From the NCBI RefSeq assembly GCF_014643175.1, contig NZ_BMJH01000003.1, forward strand, positions 124,001 to 188,000: DNA of 64,000 bases, given 5' to 3'. A program made the translations under genes and the position numbers. The notes beneath the pieces are model-generated. The model made no database searches and was not told the DNA's origin. It saw only the letters and a program-made list of their open reading frames with translations. The stretch comes from Hoyosella rhizosphaerae (GTDB lineage Bacteria > Actinomycetota > Actinomycetes > Mycobacteriales > Mycobacteriaceae). Positions 57,546-64,000 of this stretch are shown here, one piece after another. Position 1 is the stretch's first letter. Each line of letters begins with the position of its first letter.

Positions 57546-58886
57546 TCAGAGCGACAAGTAAGTCTTCAACTCAAACGGGGTGACCTGGCTGCGGTACTGT
57601 TCCCACTCGGCTCTCTTGTTGCGAAGGAAGAAGTCAAAAACATGCTCACCCAAAGCTTCGGCAACCAGTTCCGACTTCTCCATTTCACGCAAAGCTTGGT
57701 CAAGGTTGCCAGGTAGTTCCTTGTAGCCCATGGCGCGACGCTCAGCGCGAGTCAATGACCACACGTCGTCTTCGGCTTCGGCTGGCAGTTCGTATCCCTG
57801 CTCGATCCCGCGCAAACCTGCGGCAAGAAGCACCGCGAATGTGAGGTACGGGTTGCAAGCCGAGTCTGGGCTACGCACCTCAATACGACGCGAACCAGCC
57901 TTGTTCGGTGTGTACATCGGCACACGCACCAGAGCTGATCGGTTAGCACGGCCCCATGACGCGGCTGTTGGTGCTTCACCACCGTGGATCAGTCGCTTGT
58001 ACGAGTTGACCCATTGGTTGGTGATCGCGCTGATCTCGTTGGAGTGCTCCAAGATCCCAGCTATGAAGTGCTTCGCGGTGTCCGACAATTCCATCGGATC
58101 ATCCGGATTGAAGAATGCGTTGTTGTCGCCTTCGAACAAGCTCATGTGGGTGTGCATCGCTGAACCAGCATGCTGACTGAACGGCTTTGGCATGAAGGAG
58201 GCGTGAACACCTTCGAGCAGCGCAACTTCCTTCACGGCGTACCGGAAGGTCATGATGTTGTCAGCCATCGATAGTGCGTCAGCGTAGCGAAGATCAATCT
58301 CTTGCTGACCCGGGGCTGTTTCGTGGTGGCTGAACTCGACAGAGATACCCATCGACTCCAGCGCTTCGATCGCGTGCCGACGGAAGTTCGGCGCAGTGTC
58401 ATGCACCGCTTGGTCGAAGTAGCCGCCCTTGTCCGCGGGGATTGGCTCCGAGCCATCTTCGGGAGAATTCTTCAGCAGGAAGAACTCGATCTCGGGGTGG
58501 ACGTAGCAACTGAAACCTAAGTCAGCAGCTTTGTTCAGTTGGCGGCGCAACACGTGGCGCGGATCCGCCCAGGACGGGGATCCGTCCGGCATGGTGATGT
58601 CGCAGAAGATGCGAGCAGTGTGCGGCTTTCCGTCCTTGTGGACCCACGGCAAAATCTGGAATGTCGAGGGGTCTGGCTTTGCGACGGTGTCGGCTTCTGA
58701 GACGCGTGAGAAACCCTCGATGGAGGATCCGTCAAAGCCGATCCCCTCGGTAAAGGCACCCTCAAGCTCAGCAGGCGCAATAGCCACCGACTTCAGGTAG
58801 CCGAGAACGTCGGTAAACCACAGCCGGACGAACCGGATGTCGCGCTCCTCGATCGTGCGAAGCACGAATTCCTTCTGGCGATCCAT
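57546..58886 (-). CDS. glnA2: Glutamine synthetase GlnA2 (GSI-alpha type)
   Basis: A 446-residue glutamine synthetase homologue, matching M. tuberculosis GlnA2 (446). The ATG at 58884-58886 gives the family N-terminus [11 protein letters not shown]; the frame extends ten codons further without support. Active-site segments [30 protein letters not shown] and [11 protein letters not shown] are present. At the position of the GSI-beta adenylylation tyrosine it has [12 protein letters not shown], with Trp instead of Tyr, so it should not be a GlnE substrate. It is probably the first gene of a glnA2-glnE operon. Confidence 0.94.
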   Translation of the reverse strand: MDRQKEFVLRTIEERDIRFVRLWFTDVLGYLKSVAIAPAELEGAFTEGIGFDGSSIEGFSRVSEADTVAKPDPSTFQILPWVHKDGKPHTARIFCDITMPDGSPSWADPRHVLRRQLNKAADLGFSCYVHPEIEFFLLKNSPEDGSEPIPADKGGYFDQAVHDTAPNFRRHAIEALESMGISVEFSHHETAPGQQEIDLRYADALSMADNIMTFRYAVKEVALLEGVHASFMPKPFSQHAGSAMHTHMSLFEGDNNAFFNPDDPMELSDTAKHFIAGILEHSNEISAITNQWVNSYKRLIHGGEAPTAASWGRANRSALVRVPMYTPNKAGSRRIEVRSPDSACNPYLTFAVLLAAGLRGIEQGYELPAEAEDDVWSLTRAERRAMGYKELPGNLDQALREMEKSELVAEALGEHVFDFFLRNKRAEWEQYRSQVTPFELKTYLSL

Positions 58887-58962
58887 ACCGGCGAGGTTAT
58901 CACTTACAGCGAGCAACTAACCGGGTTCACGGTGGGAAACTCCCAGTACCCCAACTCTTTTA

Positions 58963-60609
58963 TTACCCACAACGCGGGTCTGACTCCGGTAACTGCAGGT
59001 CAATGAGATACCGCTCGACGTGTTGGTCAACACATTCGTCAACTCCAAGCACGACAGTGTGTTGATTTCCTTCGTAGGTGAGCAAGCTGCCGCCGAGTTG
59101 ACGAGCAAGTTCCAGACCGGCCTCGTACGGCGTCGCAGGGTCACCAGTCGTCGACACCACCAAGGTAGGTGCCAGTGCGTCGTCAATATCCAAATCGCGC
59201 GGTTCGCTGGTGTTGAGCACGGGCCAGAATGCGCAGAAATCTAGTGGGGCTTCACCGGTCCCCTGCCCGCCGTCAGCAAACGGTGCGACTTCGCGATACC
59301 GCATGTCGGCCTCACCGCGCCGCGCCCTGTCAGTTTCAGGTGGACTGTCTACACAACTCACCGCGTGAAAAGCTGGGATCGTGTTGCGGTAGGTGCCGTC
59401 GTCTCGGCGCCCCTCATAGGTGTCTGCGAGGAAAAGCAATGTGTCACCAAGACCATCTGTCACTTCGGTGAGTCCCGTACGCAGCAGTGTCCACAGTTGC
59501 GGAGAATAGAGCGCCTGATAGACGCCCGCCATTCCGTCGCTGTAGGTGAGGTTCCGTGGGTCTGATGTAAAAGCTGGGTCGTCGATCAGCGATTCCATAA
59601 TCACCCGGAACTCCTTGACCGCGTTGTCGACATCGCTGCCAAGTGGGCACTGGGGTTGCTCCAGACAATCGTCAACAAAAGCATCAAATGCACGCTGAAA
59701 CCCCTCGCCCTGGCGCACCAGAGTCTCAACTAGATCCTCAGCAGGGTCTACCGCCCCGTCGAGCACCATTGCGCGAACTTTGTCCGGGAACTGCTCGGCA
59801 TAGACCGCGCCCAAAAAAGTCCCGTACGAATACCCTAAAAACGTGAGTTGCTCATCACCGAGCGCCGCGCGCAGCACATCGAGGTCGCGAGCCACGTCCC
59901 GCGTACCGACGTTGCTAAGGACGTCAAGCCCAGTATTGCGTTCGCATGCCTCGACATAACGACGTGTGTCTGCTTCTGTCTCGGCGATGCCCTCAGGGCT
60001 CATGTCGATGCGCAACGCCTGTCGGTAACTGTCCTGATCAGGACCACTCAGACACGCAATTGCTGGCGTTGACGCACCAATTCCGCGCGGATCAAACGAT
60101 ACAAAGTCGAAGCGCTCGCCAAGTTGAGTGCCGGGCAGCGCGGCTGCCACATTCGCCGCAGCCGAAATCCCTCCAGCGCCCGGACCGCCTGGGTTCATCA
60201 CGAGCGAACCGATCTTGTTCCCACTTGCGCTGGTGCGTGTCACAGCAATGTTGGCGACGTCACCCGTCGGGTCCTCGTAAGACAGCGGAACAGCCAAATA
60301 GGCACAGGTAAATCCGAAACGATTGAGACGCTGCCGCGTGTCAGCATCGTTGGCATATTCGTCGCAGGACTCCCACTGGAGTTCCTGGGTATAGAACTCG
60401 GCGAGATCGGGGTCAAACCCTTGTGGTTCCGCAGGGGTGAAGCTCGAATCCGGCGCCTGCGCGCACGCCGTTATCGCAAGCACCAAACCAATTCCAAGGC
60501 ACGCCCCAGTCAGGAGCCGCCCACGCTGGCCGTGTCGCCGTTTTTTCACTTCTGTGCGGCCGTGTTCACTCGCCGCGCGCCCAACCACAGATTGACCAGC
60601 AGGAACCAT
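58963..60609 (-). CDS. caeA: Secreted alpha/beta-hydrolase serine protease, CaeA/Hip1-like lipoprotein
   Basis: A 548-residue exported hydrolase. A long basic N-region and the hydrophobic core LLTGACLGIGLVLAITAC end in a lipobox-like ITAC, so it is probably lipid-anchored. The catalytic Ser is in FLGYSYGTFLGAVYAEQ, the Asp in VVSTTGDPATPYEAG and the His in EGNQHTVVLG near the C-terminus. It matches the TAP-like family: Rv2224c in M. tuberculosis (CaeA/Hip1), which processes cell-surface proteins such as GroEL2. ATG at 60607-60609 with AGGA upstream is taken. It is divergent from panB. Confidence 0.92.
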   Translation of the reverse strand: MVPAGQSVVGRAASEHGRTEVKKRRHGQRGRLLTGACLGIGLVLAITACAQAPDSSFTPAEPQGFDPDLAEFYTQELQWESCDEYANDADTRQRLNRFGFTCAYLAVPLSYEDPTGDVANIAVTRTSASGNKIGSLVMNPGGPGAGGISAAANVAAALPGTQLGERFDFVSFDPRGIGASTPAIACLSGPDQDSYRQALRIDMSPEGIAETEADTRRYVEACERNTGLDVLSNVGTRDVARDLDVLRAALGDEQLTFLGYSYGTFLGAVYAEQFPDKVRAMVLDGAVDPAEDLVETLVRQGEGFQRAFDAFVDDCLEQPQCPLGSDVDNAVKEFRVIMESLIDDPAFTSDPRNLTYSDGMAGVYQALYSPQLWTLLRTGLTEVTDGLGDTLLFLADTYEGRRDDGTYRNTIPAFHAVSCVDSPPETDRARRGEADMRYREVAPFADGGQGTGEAPLDFCAFWPVLNTSEPRDLDIDDALAPTLVVSTTGDPATPYEAGLELARQLGGSLLTYEGNQHTVVLGVDECVDQHVERYLIDLQLPESDPRCG

Positions 60610-60751
60610 GACAGCGATCCTGCCACGCGGTCGTAATCCACGTCACATCAGTGGCCGATACGGGTTGTTTGCTCGATACAGTGGCAGACTAGGCGTGTCA
60701 CCACCCAATCCCGGGGACCCATAACGGGCCTCGAGGCGCGAAGGGACAACG

Positions 60752-61621
60752 ATGTCGGACACAACGGCAGAAAATCCGGTCTACGGCAACGCATCAGCAG
60801 GACCGGCTGATGCGGTAAAGCGCACGAAAACTAGGATTCATCACCTCCAGACGTGGAAAGAACAGGGTCAGGCCTGGCCCATGCTCACCGCGTATGACTA
60901 CCCCACGGCACGCATCTTCGACGAAGCCAACATTCCAGTTCTTCTCGTCGGAGATTCCGCAGCCAATGTTGTTTATGGCTACGACACCACCGTGCCGATT
61001 TCCATCGATGAACTCATCCCACTCGTCCGGGCGGTAGTCCGTGGGGCACCCAATGCGTTGGTCGTCGCCGACCTGCCATTCGGGTCGTATGAAGTGTCAC
61101 CCACTCAGGCCTTAGAGAGTGCGATCAGGTTCATGAAAGAAGGCGGAGCGCATGCCGTCAAGCTGGAAGGCGGCGATCGGATGGCTCCACAGATCAAAGC
61201 GCTGACCACAGCTGGCATTCCGGTTATGGCCCACATCGGGTTTACACCGCAGAGCGTCAACAGTTTGGGCGGCTTCCGGGTACAAGGTCGAGGTGCCGGT
61301 GCCGAACAGTTGACCGTTGACGCTTTGGCTGTCCAGGATGCTGGCGCATTTTCCGTCGTGATGGAAATGGTGCCTGCTGACCTCGCAACGGACATCACGA
61401 AAACTCTCGGTATCCCCACTGTTGGAATCGGAGCGGGCAGCGGCTGTGATGCGCAAGTTCTTGTCTGGCAGGACATGGCCGGAATGAGTGGCGGAAAGAC
61501 CGCCAAGTTTGTTCGCCGCTTTGGCGACGTCGGAAAAGAACTGCACTCGGCGGCGACCGAGTACGGGTCAGCTGTTCGCGACCGATCGTTTCCGGCTGAA
61601 GAGCACACCTTCGTCCGCTAG
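60752..61621 (+). CDS. panB: 3-methyl-2-oxobutanoate hydroxymethyltransferase
   Basis: A 289-residue PanB that makes ketopantoate from ketoisovalerate and methylene-tetrahydrofolate, the first step towards pantothenate and Co[20 protein letters not shown] (metal-binding Asp), [11 protein letters not shown] and [20 protein letters not shown] are family segments, and [18 protein letters not shown] closes the barrel. An N-terminal extension of about 20 residues is present. AAGGGA precedes the ATG. Its synteny with caeA matches Rv2224c-Rv2225. Confidence 0.96.
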   Translation: MSDTTAENPVYGNASAGPADAVKRTKTRIHHLQTWKEQGQAWPMLTAYDYPTARIFDEANIPVLLVGDSAANVVYGYDTTVPISIDELIPLVRAVVRGAPNALVVADLPFGSYEVSPTQALESAIRFMKEGGAHAVKLEGGDRMAPQIKALTTAGIPVMAHIGFTPQSVNSLGGFRVQGRGAGAEQLTVDALAVQDAGAFSVVMEMVPADLATDITKTLGIPTVGIGAGSGCDAQVLVWQDMAGMSGGKTAKFVRRFGDVGKELHSAATEYGSAVRDRSFPAEEHTFVR

Positions 61622-61647
61622 ATCCCTCAAGTCTGCAGGAGTACTCG

Positions 61648-62052
61648 GTGCCCACATCACAACTCGCCTCGCGCTCAACGATCGTCGTCTGCGGACTTGC
61701 AGCAGTACTTCTGAGCGCGTGTACGGCCCCCGGGCCTGAATCAACCCCAGCCGATCCACCGCCCCCGGCTCCCCCAGGTTTCGCACTCCCCGATGCGTCG
61801 ATGTTGTGCACCGACCTGGCCGAACGGGAACAGGAAATGCGCACCTACACGCCAAGCATTGGGCGCGTCACGTTGAACGGCATCGTGATCAACTGGGCGA
61901 CAAACAACAATGTCGATTTGATCGAACTTGCCCGCAATCGTGACGCCATAGACACGGCGCTCATTGAAGCGTGCCCCACCGTGCGGGACAATGTAATGAG
62001 CTACCTAGACATACCGTCAATCGCGTCAGCCATTATCGGCTTGCCAGAGTAG
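61648..62052 (+). CDS. Small hypothetical lipoprotein
   Basis: A 134-residue exported protein. Its signal sequence ends in the lipobox VLLSAC (Cys at about residue 25), then a Pro-rich spacer (ADPPPPAPPG) and a small soluble domain with two further cysteines (one near the N-terminus in SMLCTDLAE and one in EACPTVRDN) that may pair. It starts at a GTG and lies between panB and the CYTH-CHAD gene with 26- and 12-base gaps, so a panB operon is possible. Function unknown. Confidence 0.72.
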   Translation: MPTSQLASRSTIVVCGLAAVLLSACTAPGPESTPADPPPPAPPGFALPDASMLCTDLAEREQEMRTYTPSIGRVTLNGIVINWATNNNVDLIELARNRDAIDTALIEACPTVRDNVMSYLDIPSIASAIIGLPE

Positions 62053-62064
62053 GACTGCTGCATT

Positions 62065-63612
62065 GTGTCCACAACCGAGAATGTAGAACGTGAACTCAAG
62101 TTTGAAGCTGGGAAAGAAGCTGCGATTCCGTCGTTCGACAGCGTTGAGGGCGTGGACGCGGTAGATGCAGCGTCTGTGGCGGAACTCCACGCTACGTACT
62201 TTGACACTTCAGATCTTGCTCTAGCACGCCACAAGATCACGTTGCGGCATCGCACAGGCGGCGGAGACGAAGGATGGCACCTCAAACTTCCGTCGACGGC
62301 GGGCGCACGGGCTGAGGTGCATGCCCCGCTCAGCGCTGTGAGCGAAGGCCCCCCGTCCGCGCTCACAGACCGCGTGCGAATCCACGTTCGGGATAAGCCT
62401 CTAATCGCCGTTGCGGAGGTGCTCAACAGGCGTACCACTTACTCGTTGCGCAGCTCCAACGGTGCAGCCCTAGTCGAGGTGGTCGATGATCGCGTCACCG
62501 CCTCATCGCTGCGGCCCGGGCACAAGCATGTGAGCACCTGGCGGGAATGGGAAGCCGAAATTGTCTCCGGCGACGAATCTGATCTCGCTCGCGTCCGCGA
62601 TCGGCTACTACAGGCCGGGGCGCTTGACTCACCGAGTCCGTCGAAGCTGGCACGTGCACTAGGCCCCGACGCGGTGACACCAACTTCAGAAGCAGAACCT
62701 GAACCAGCCAGTTTTGCGAAAAACTCCATAGGCGCCCTCCTCGTCGAGACTGTCGCGCGGCACCGTGATGCATTCTTTGAACATGACGCACTTGTTCGCC
62801 TCGACAAAGAAGACGCAGTTCACCAGATGCGCGTGGCAGCCCGACGAATTCGGAGCCTCCTGCGTGGGTATCGCCCCCAGTTCGCTAGGCAACTCACTGA
62901 TCCGATTGAACGTGAACTTAAGTGGTGTGCGGGTGTGCTGGGCGGCGCCCGCGATGCTGAAGTGATGGCGCTACGCCTCGATGCGCTTATTGCTGCCCAA
63001 CCGACCGGCACAATCAGCAAAACGACCCGCAAGCACCTCCTCGCACACCAGCGCGATGCCTACGCGACGGCGTATTCCGAGGTAATGGATATGCTCACAA
63101 GCCCCCGATACTTCCGGCTGCTGGACTCACTCGACACCATCCTTGCTGCCGATCACTTCAGCAAGAAGGCCAAGCGTGACGGGAGCGACGCTATTTGTTC
63201 GACTCTTGTTCGGATGCACAAAAAGACGCGGAAAACTGAGGGCAAAGCGCGGGCTGCCACCAACACCTACGAGCGTGACACCAATCTTCACAGCGTACGC
63301 AAAGAGTGCAAACGAATCCGCTACGCTGCCGAAATCGCCAACAAGACCCACATAGATGCGAAGTCCGGGCGGAAAATAAAACGTGTTCGAAAAGCTGCCG
63401 AAGATGTTCAGGAAGTCTTAGGCGAACACCAAGATGGTGTCATCACCCGCAACCTACTCGACAACATCGCTGTGGACGTCGCCGAGCAAGGCGGTGACGC
63501 GAGTGACTACCAACGGCTCGCAGGGTACGAACAAGCGATGGCTGATGTTGCAGAATCTGACTACCGCACGCACTGGAAGGCGCTGCGTCGCGCTATTCGC
63601 GCGCTGCCGTAA
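62065..63612 (+). CDS. CYTH and CHAD domain-containing protein (Rv2226-like)
   Basis: A 515-residue two-domain protein. The N-terminal CYTH (triphosphate tunnel) domain has the ExExK motif in VERELKFE, then HATYFDTSDLALARHKITLR and LRHRTGGGDEGWHLKLP. The CHAD domain, a histidine-rich helical domain, starts near residue 230: VHQMRVAARRIRSLLRGYRP, then RDAEVMALRLDAL and HSVRKECKRIRYAAEI. CYTH domains act on triphosphorylated substrates, and CHAD domains bind polyphosphate; both suggest a polyphosphate or inorganic triphosphate role. It starts at a GTG and matches Rv2226 (513). Confidence 0.92.
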   Translation: MSTTENVERELKFEAGKEAAIPSFDSVEGVDAVDAASVAELHATYFDTSDLALARHKITLRHRTGGGDEGWHLKLPSTAGARAEVHAPLSAVSEGPPSALTDRVRIHVRDKPLIAVAEVLNRRTTYSLRSSNGAALVEVVDDRVTASSLRPGHKHVSTWREWEAEIVSGDESDLARVRDRLLQAGALDSPSPSKLARALGPDAVTPTSEAEPEPASFAKNSIGALLVETVARHRDAFFEHDALVRLDKEDAVHQMRVAARRIRSLLRGYRPQFARQLTDPIERELKWCAGVLGGARDAEVMALRLDALIAAQPTGTISKTTRKHLLAHQRDAYATAYSEVMDMLTSPRYFRLLDSLDTILAADHFSKKAKRDGSDAICSTLVRMHKKTRKTEGKARAATNTYERDTNLHSVRKECKRIRYAAEIANKTHIDAKSGRKIKRVRKAAEDVQEVLGEHQDGVITRNLLDNIAVDVAEQGGDASDYQRLAGYEQAMADVAESDYRTHWKALRRAIRALP

Positions 63613-63638
63613 TGTCTATGTATCACCATGCTGGGGAG

Positions 63639-63821
63639 CTAGGAATTCCACTCTTCGTCTTGTTCATCAGCCTTTTCATTGCGTTCTTTAGCGATCTCCA
63701 ACGCACGTGCAGCCGTCTCTTTGTTGGGATAGGGGCCCATGCGTTCGAGGCCTCGTGATTCTTTGCCACGCCGGACAGAGCCGTCGGTAACGCAGTAGTA
63801 CCACTGGTCATCTGTGTTCAT
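63639..63821 (-). CDS. Small conserved hypothetical protein
   Basis: A 60-residue acidic, soluble protein starting at ATG (63819-63821), which overlaps the stop of the upstream gene (ATGA). The sequence DQWYYCVTDGSVRRGKESRG and the C-terminal helix KETAARALEIAKERNEKADE resemble the small SPOR-like proteins found in many actinobacteria. No signal peptide or membrane segment is present. Function unknown. Confidence 0.65.
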   Translation of the reverse strand: MNTDDQWYYCVTDGSVRRGKESRGLERMGPYPNKETAARALEIAKERNEKADEQDEEWNS

Positions 63822-64000
63822 TCCTTCAGTGTGCCCGACGACCCCGCCCACAGCACGGGAACGTGCGCCTCGATTTCGCCGCTGACTGGGCGACTACGGC
63901 ACATGTCAGACATCGCAGGCATGATGGTGATCACATTGGGGACAGCTTTGATGGGAGACGATTCGACGATGGCGTGGGTGGGTAATCCGGTTTGGCTCGC
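63818..64000 (-). CDS. C-terminal fragment of an unidentified protein
   Basis: An uninterrupted minus-strand frame of 60 codons runs in from the right edge and stops at TGA (63818-63820), overlapping the ATG of the small gene by four bases. The visible segment includes AIVESSPIKAVPNVITIMP and EIEAHVPVLWAGSSGTLKE. No domain is recognised. The ATGA overlap is the main reason for calling a gene. A plus-strand frame also stays open over 63904-64000, so the call is tentative. Confidence 0.45.
   Translation of the reverse strand, partial: ASQTGLPTHAIVESSPIKAVPNVITIMPAMSDMCRSRPVSGEIEAHVPVLWAGSSGTLKE

Overview
The window is a chromosomal core segment from an actinobacterium of the Mycobacteriales (Corynebacteriales), the mycolic-acid lineage. 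I base this on gene order. Read left to right, the genes follow the Mycobacterium tuberculosis block from about Rv2174 to Rv2226 almost one for one: mptA, the Rv2175c-like regulator, pknL, class II aroG, RNase AS, the ArsA/SRPBCC cluster, fadD15, pimB', NlpC/P60, trpD, ctaE-qcrCAB, ctaF-ctaC, asnB, adoK, the IscA-like protein, glycerate kinase, cob genes, ilvE, gcvT, pepA, sucB, lipB-lipA, glnA1, glnE-glnA2, caeA, panB and CYTH-CHAD. Some details resemble Corynebacterium or Rhodococcus more than Mycobacterium: a PASTA-bearing PknL, a ROK glucokinase, a pair of NlpC/P60 genes and an AlkB alkane hydroxylase. The base composition looks moderate for the group (mid to upper fifties % GC by eye, not computed). 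I cannot name the genus. No rRNA, tRNA, CRISPR array, prophage or intact insertion sequence was seen.

Layout. 1-3.9 kb: end of a lipomannan mannosyltransferase, a phytoene synthase gene overlapping it, a small HTH protein, and the Ser/Thr kinase PknL. 4-9.6 kb: leftward genes for the shikimate entry enzyme, RNase AS, and a tight five-gene run of two SRPBCC proteins, an ArsA-like ATPase, a CxxC protein and glucokinase. 9.8-16.2 kb: acyl-CoA synthetase FadD15, PimB', a metallopeptidase-like lipoprotein and two NlpC/P60 cell-wall hydrolases. The second hydrolase has a c-di-AMP (ydaO-type) riboswitch leader and a CRP/GlxR-like site. 16.9-28.1 kb: an exonuclease/GIY-YIG nuclease, trpD, and the respiratory bcc-aa3 supercomplex genes ctaE-qcrC-qcrA-qcrB facing ctaF-ctaC, with about 1.4 kb of poorly coding DNA between. 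28.3-37.2 kb: asnB, a MarR/OhrR-type regulator with a perfect palindrome in front of it, adoK, an IscA-like protein, glycerate kinase, and cobU-cobT-cobS. 37.2-48 kb: ilvE, gcvT, pepA, sucB (2-oxoacid dehydrogenase E2), then lipB and lipA, whose product E2 and glycine-cleavage enzymes need. 48-58.9 kb: glutamine synthetase GlnA1 with a four-half-site GlnR operator, an ABM/DJ-1 pair, alkB, two proteins of unknown role, and the glnA2-glnE operon. 59-64 kb: a CaeA/Hip1-like protease, panB, a small lipoprotein, a CYTH-CHAD protein and two genes entering from the right edge.

How the genes fit together. Three themes recur: envelope synthesis and remodelling (MptA, PimB', PknL, NlpC/P60, AsnB, CaeA), aerobic respiration with central carbon and lipoate metabolism (QcrCAB, CtaCEF, SucB, LipA/B, GcvT), and nitrogen control (GlnA1, GlnA2, GlnE, a GlnR site). 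I found no convincing new defence or mobile system. The points most worth checking are regulatory: the riboswitch plus CRP-like site, the GlnR box, and the palindrome at the OhrR-like gene. The ArsA/SRPBCC operon, of unknown function, and the 25.2-26.5 kb low-coding stretch are the next most interesting.
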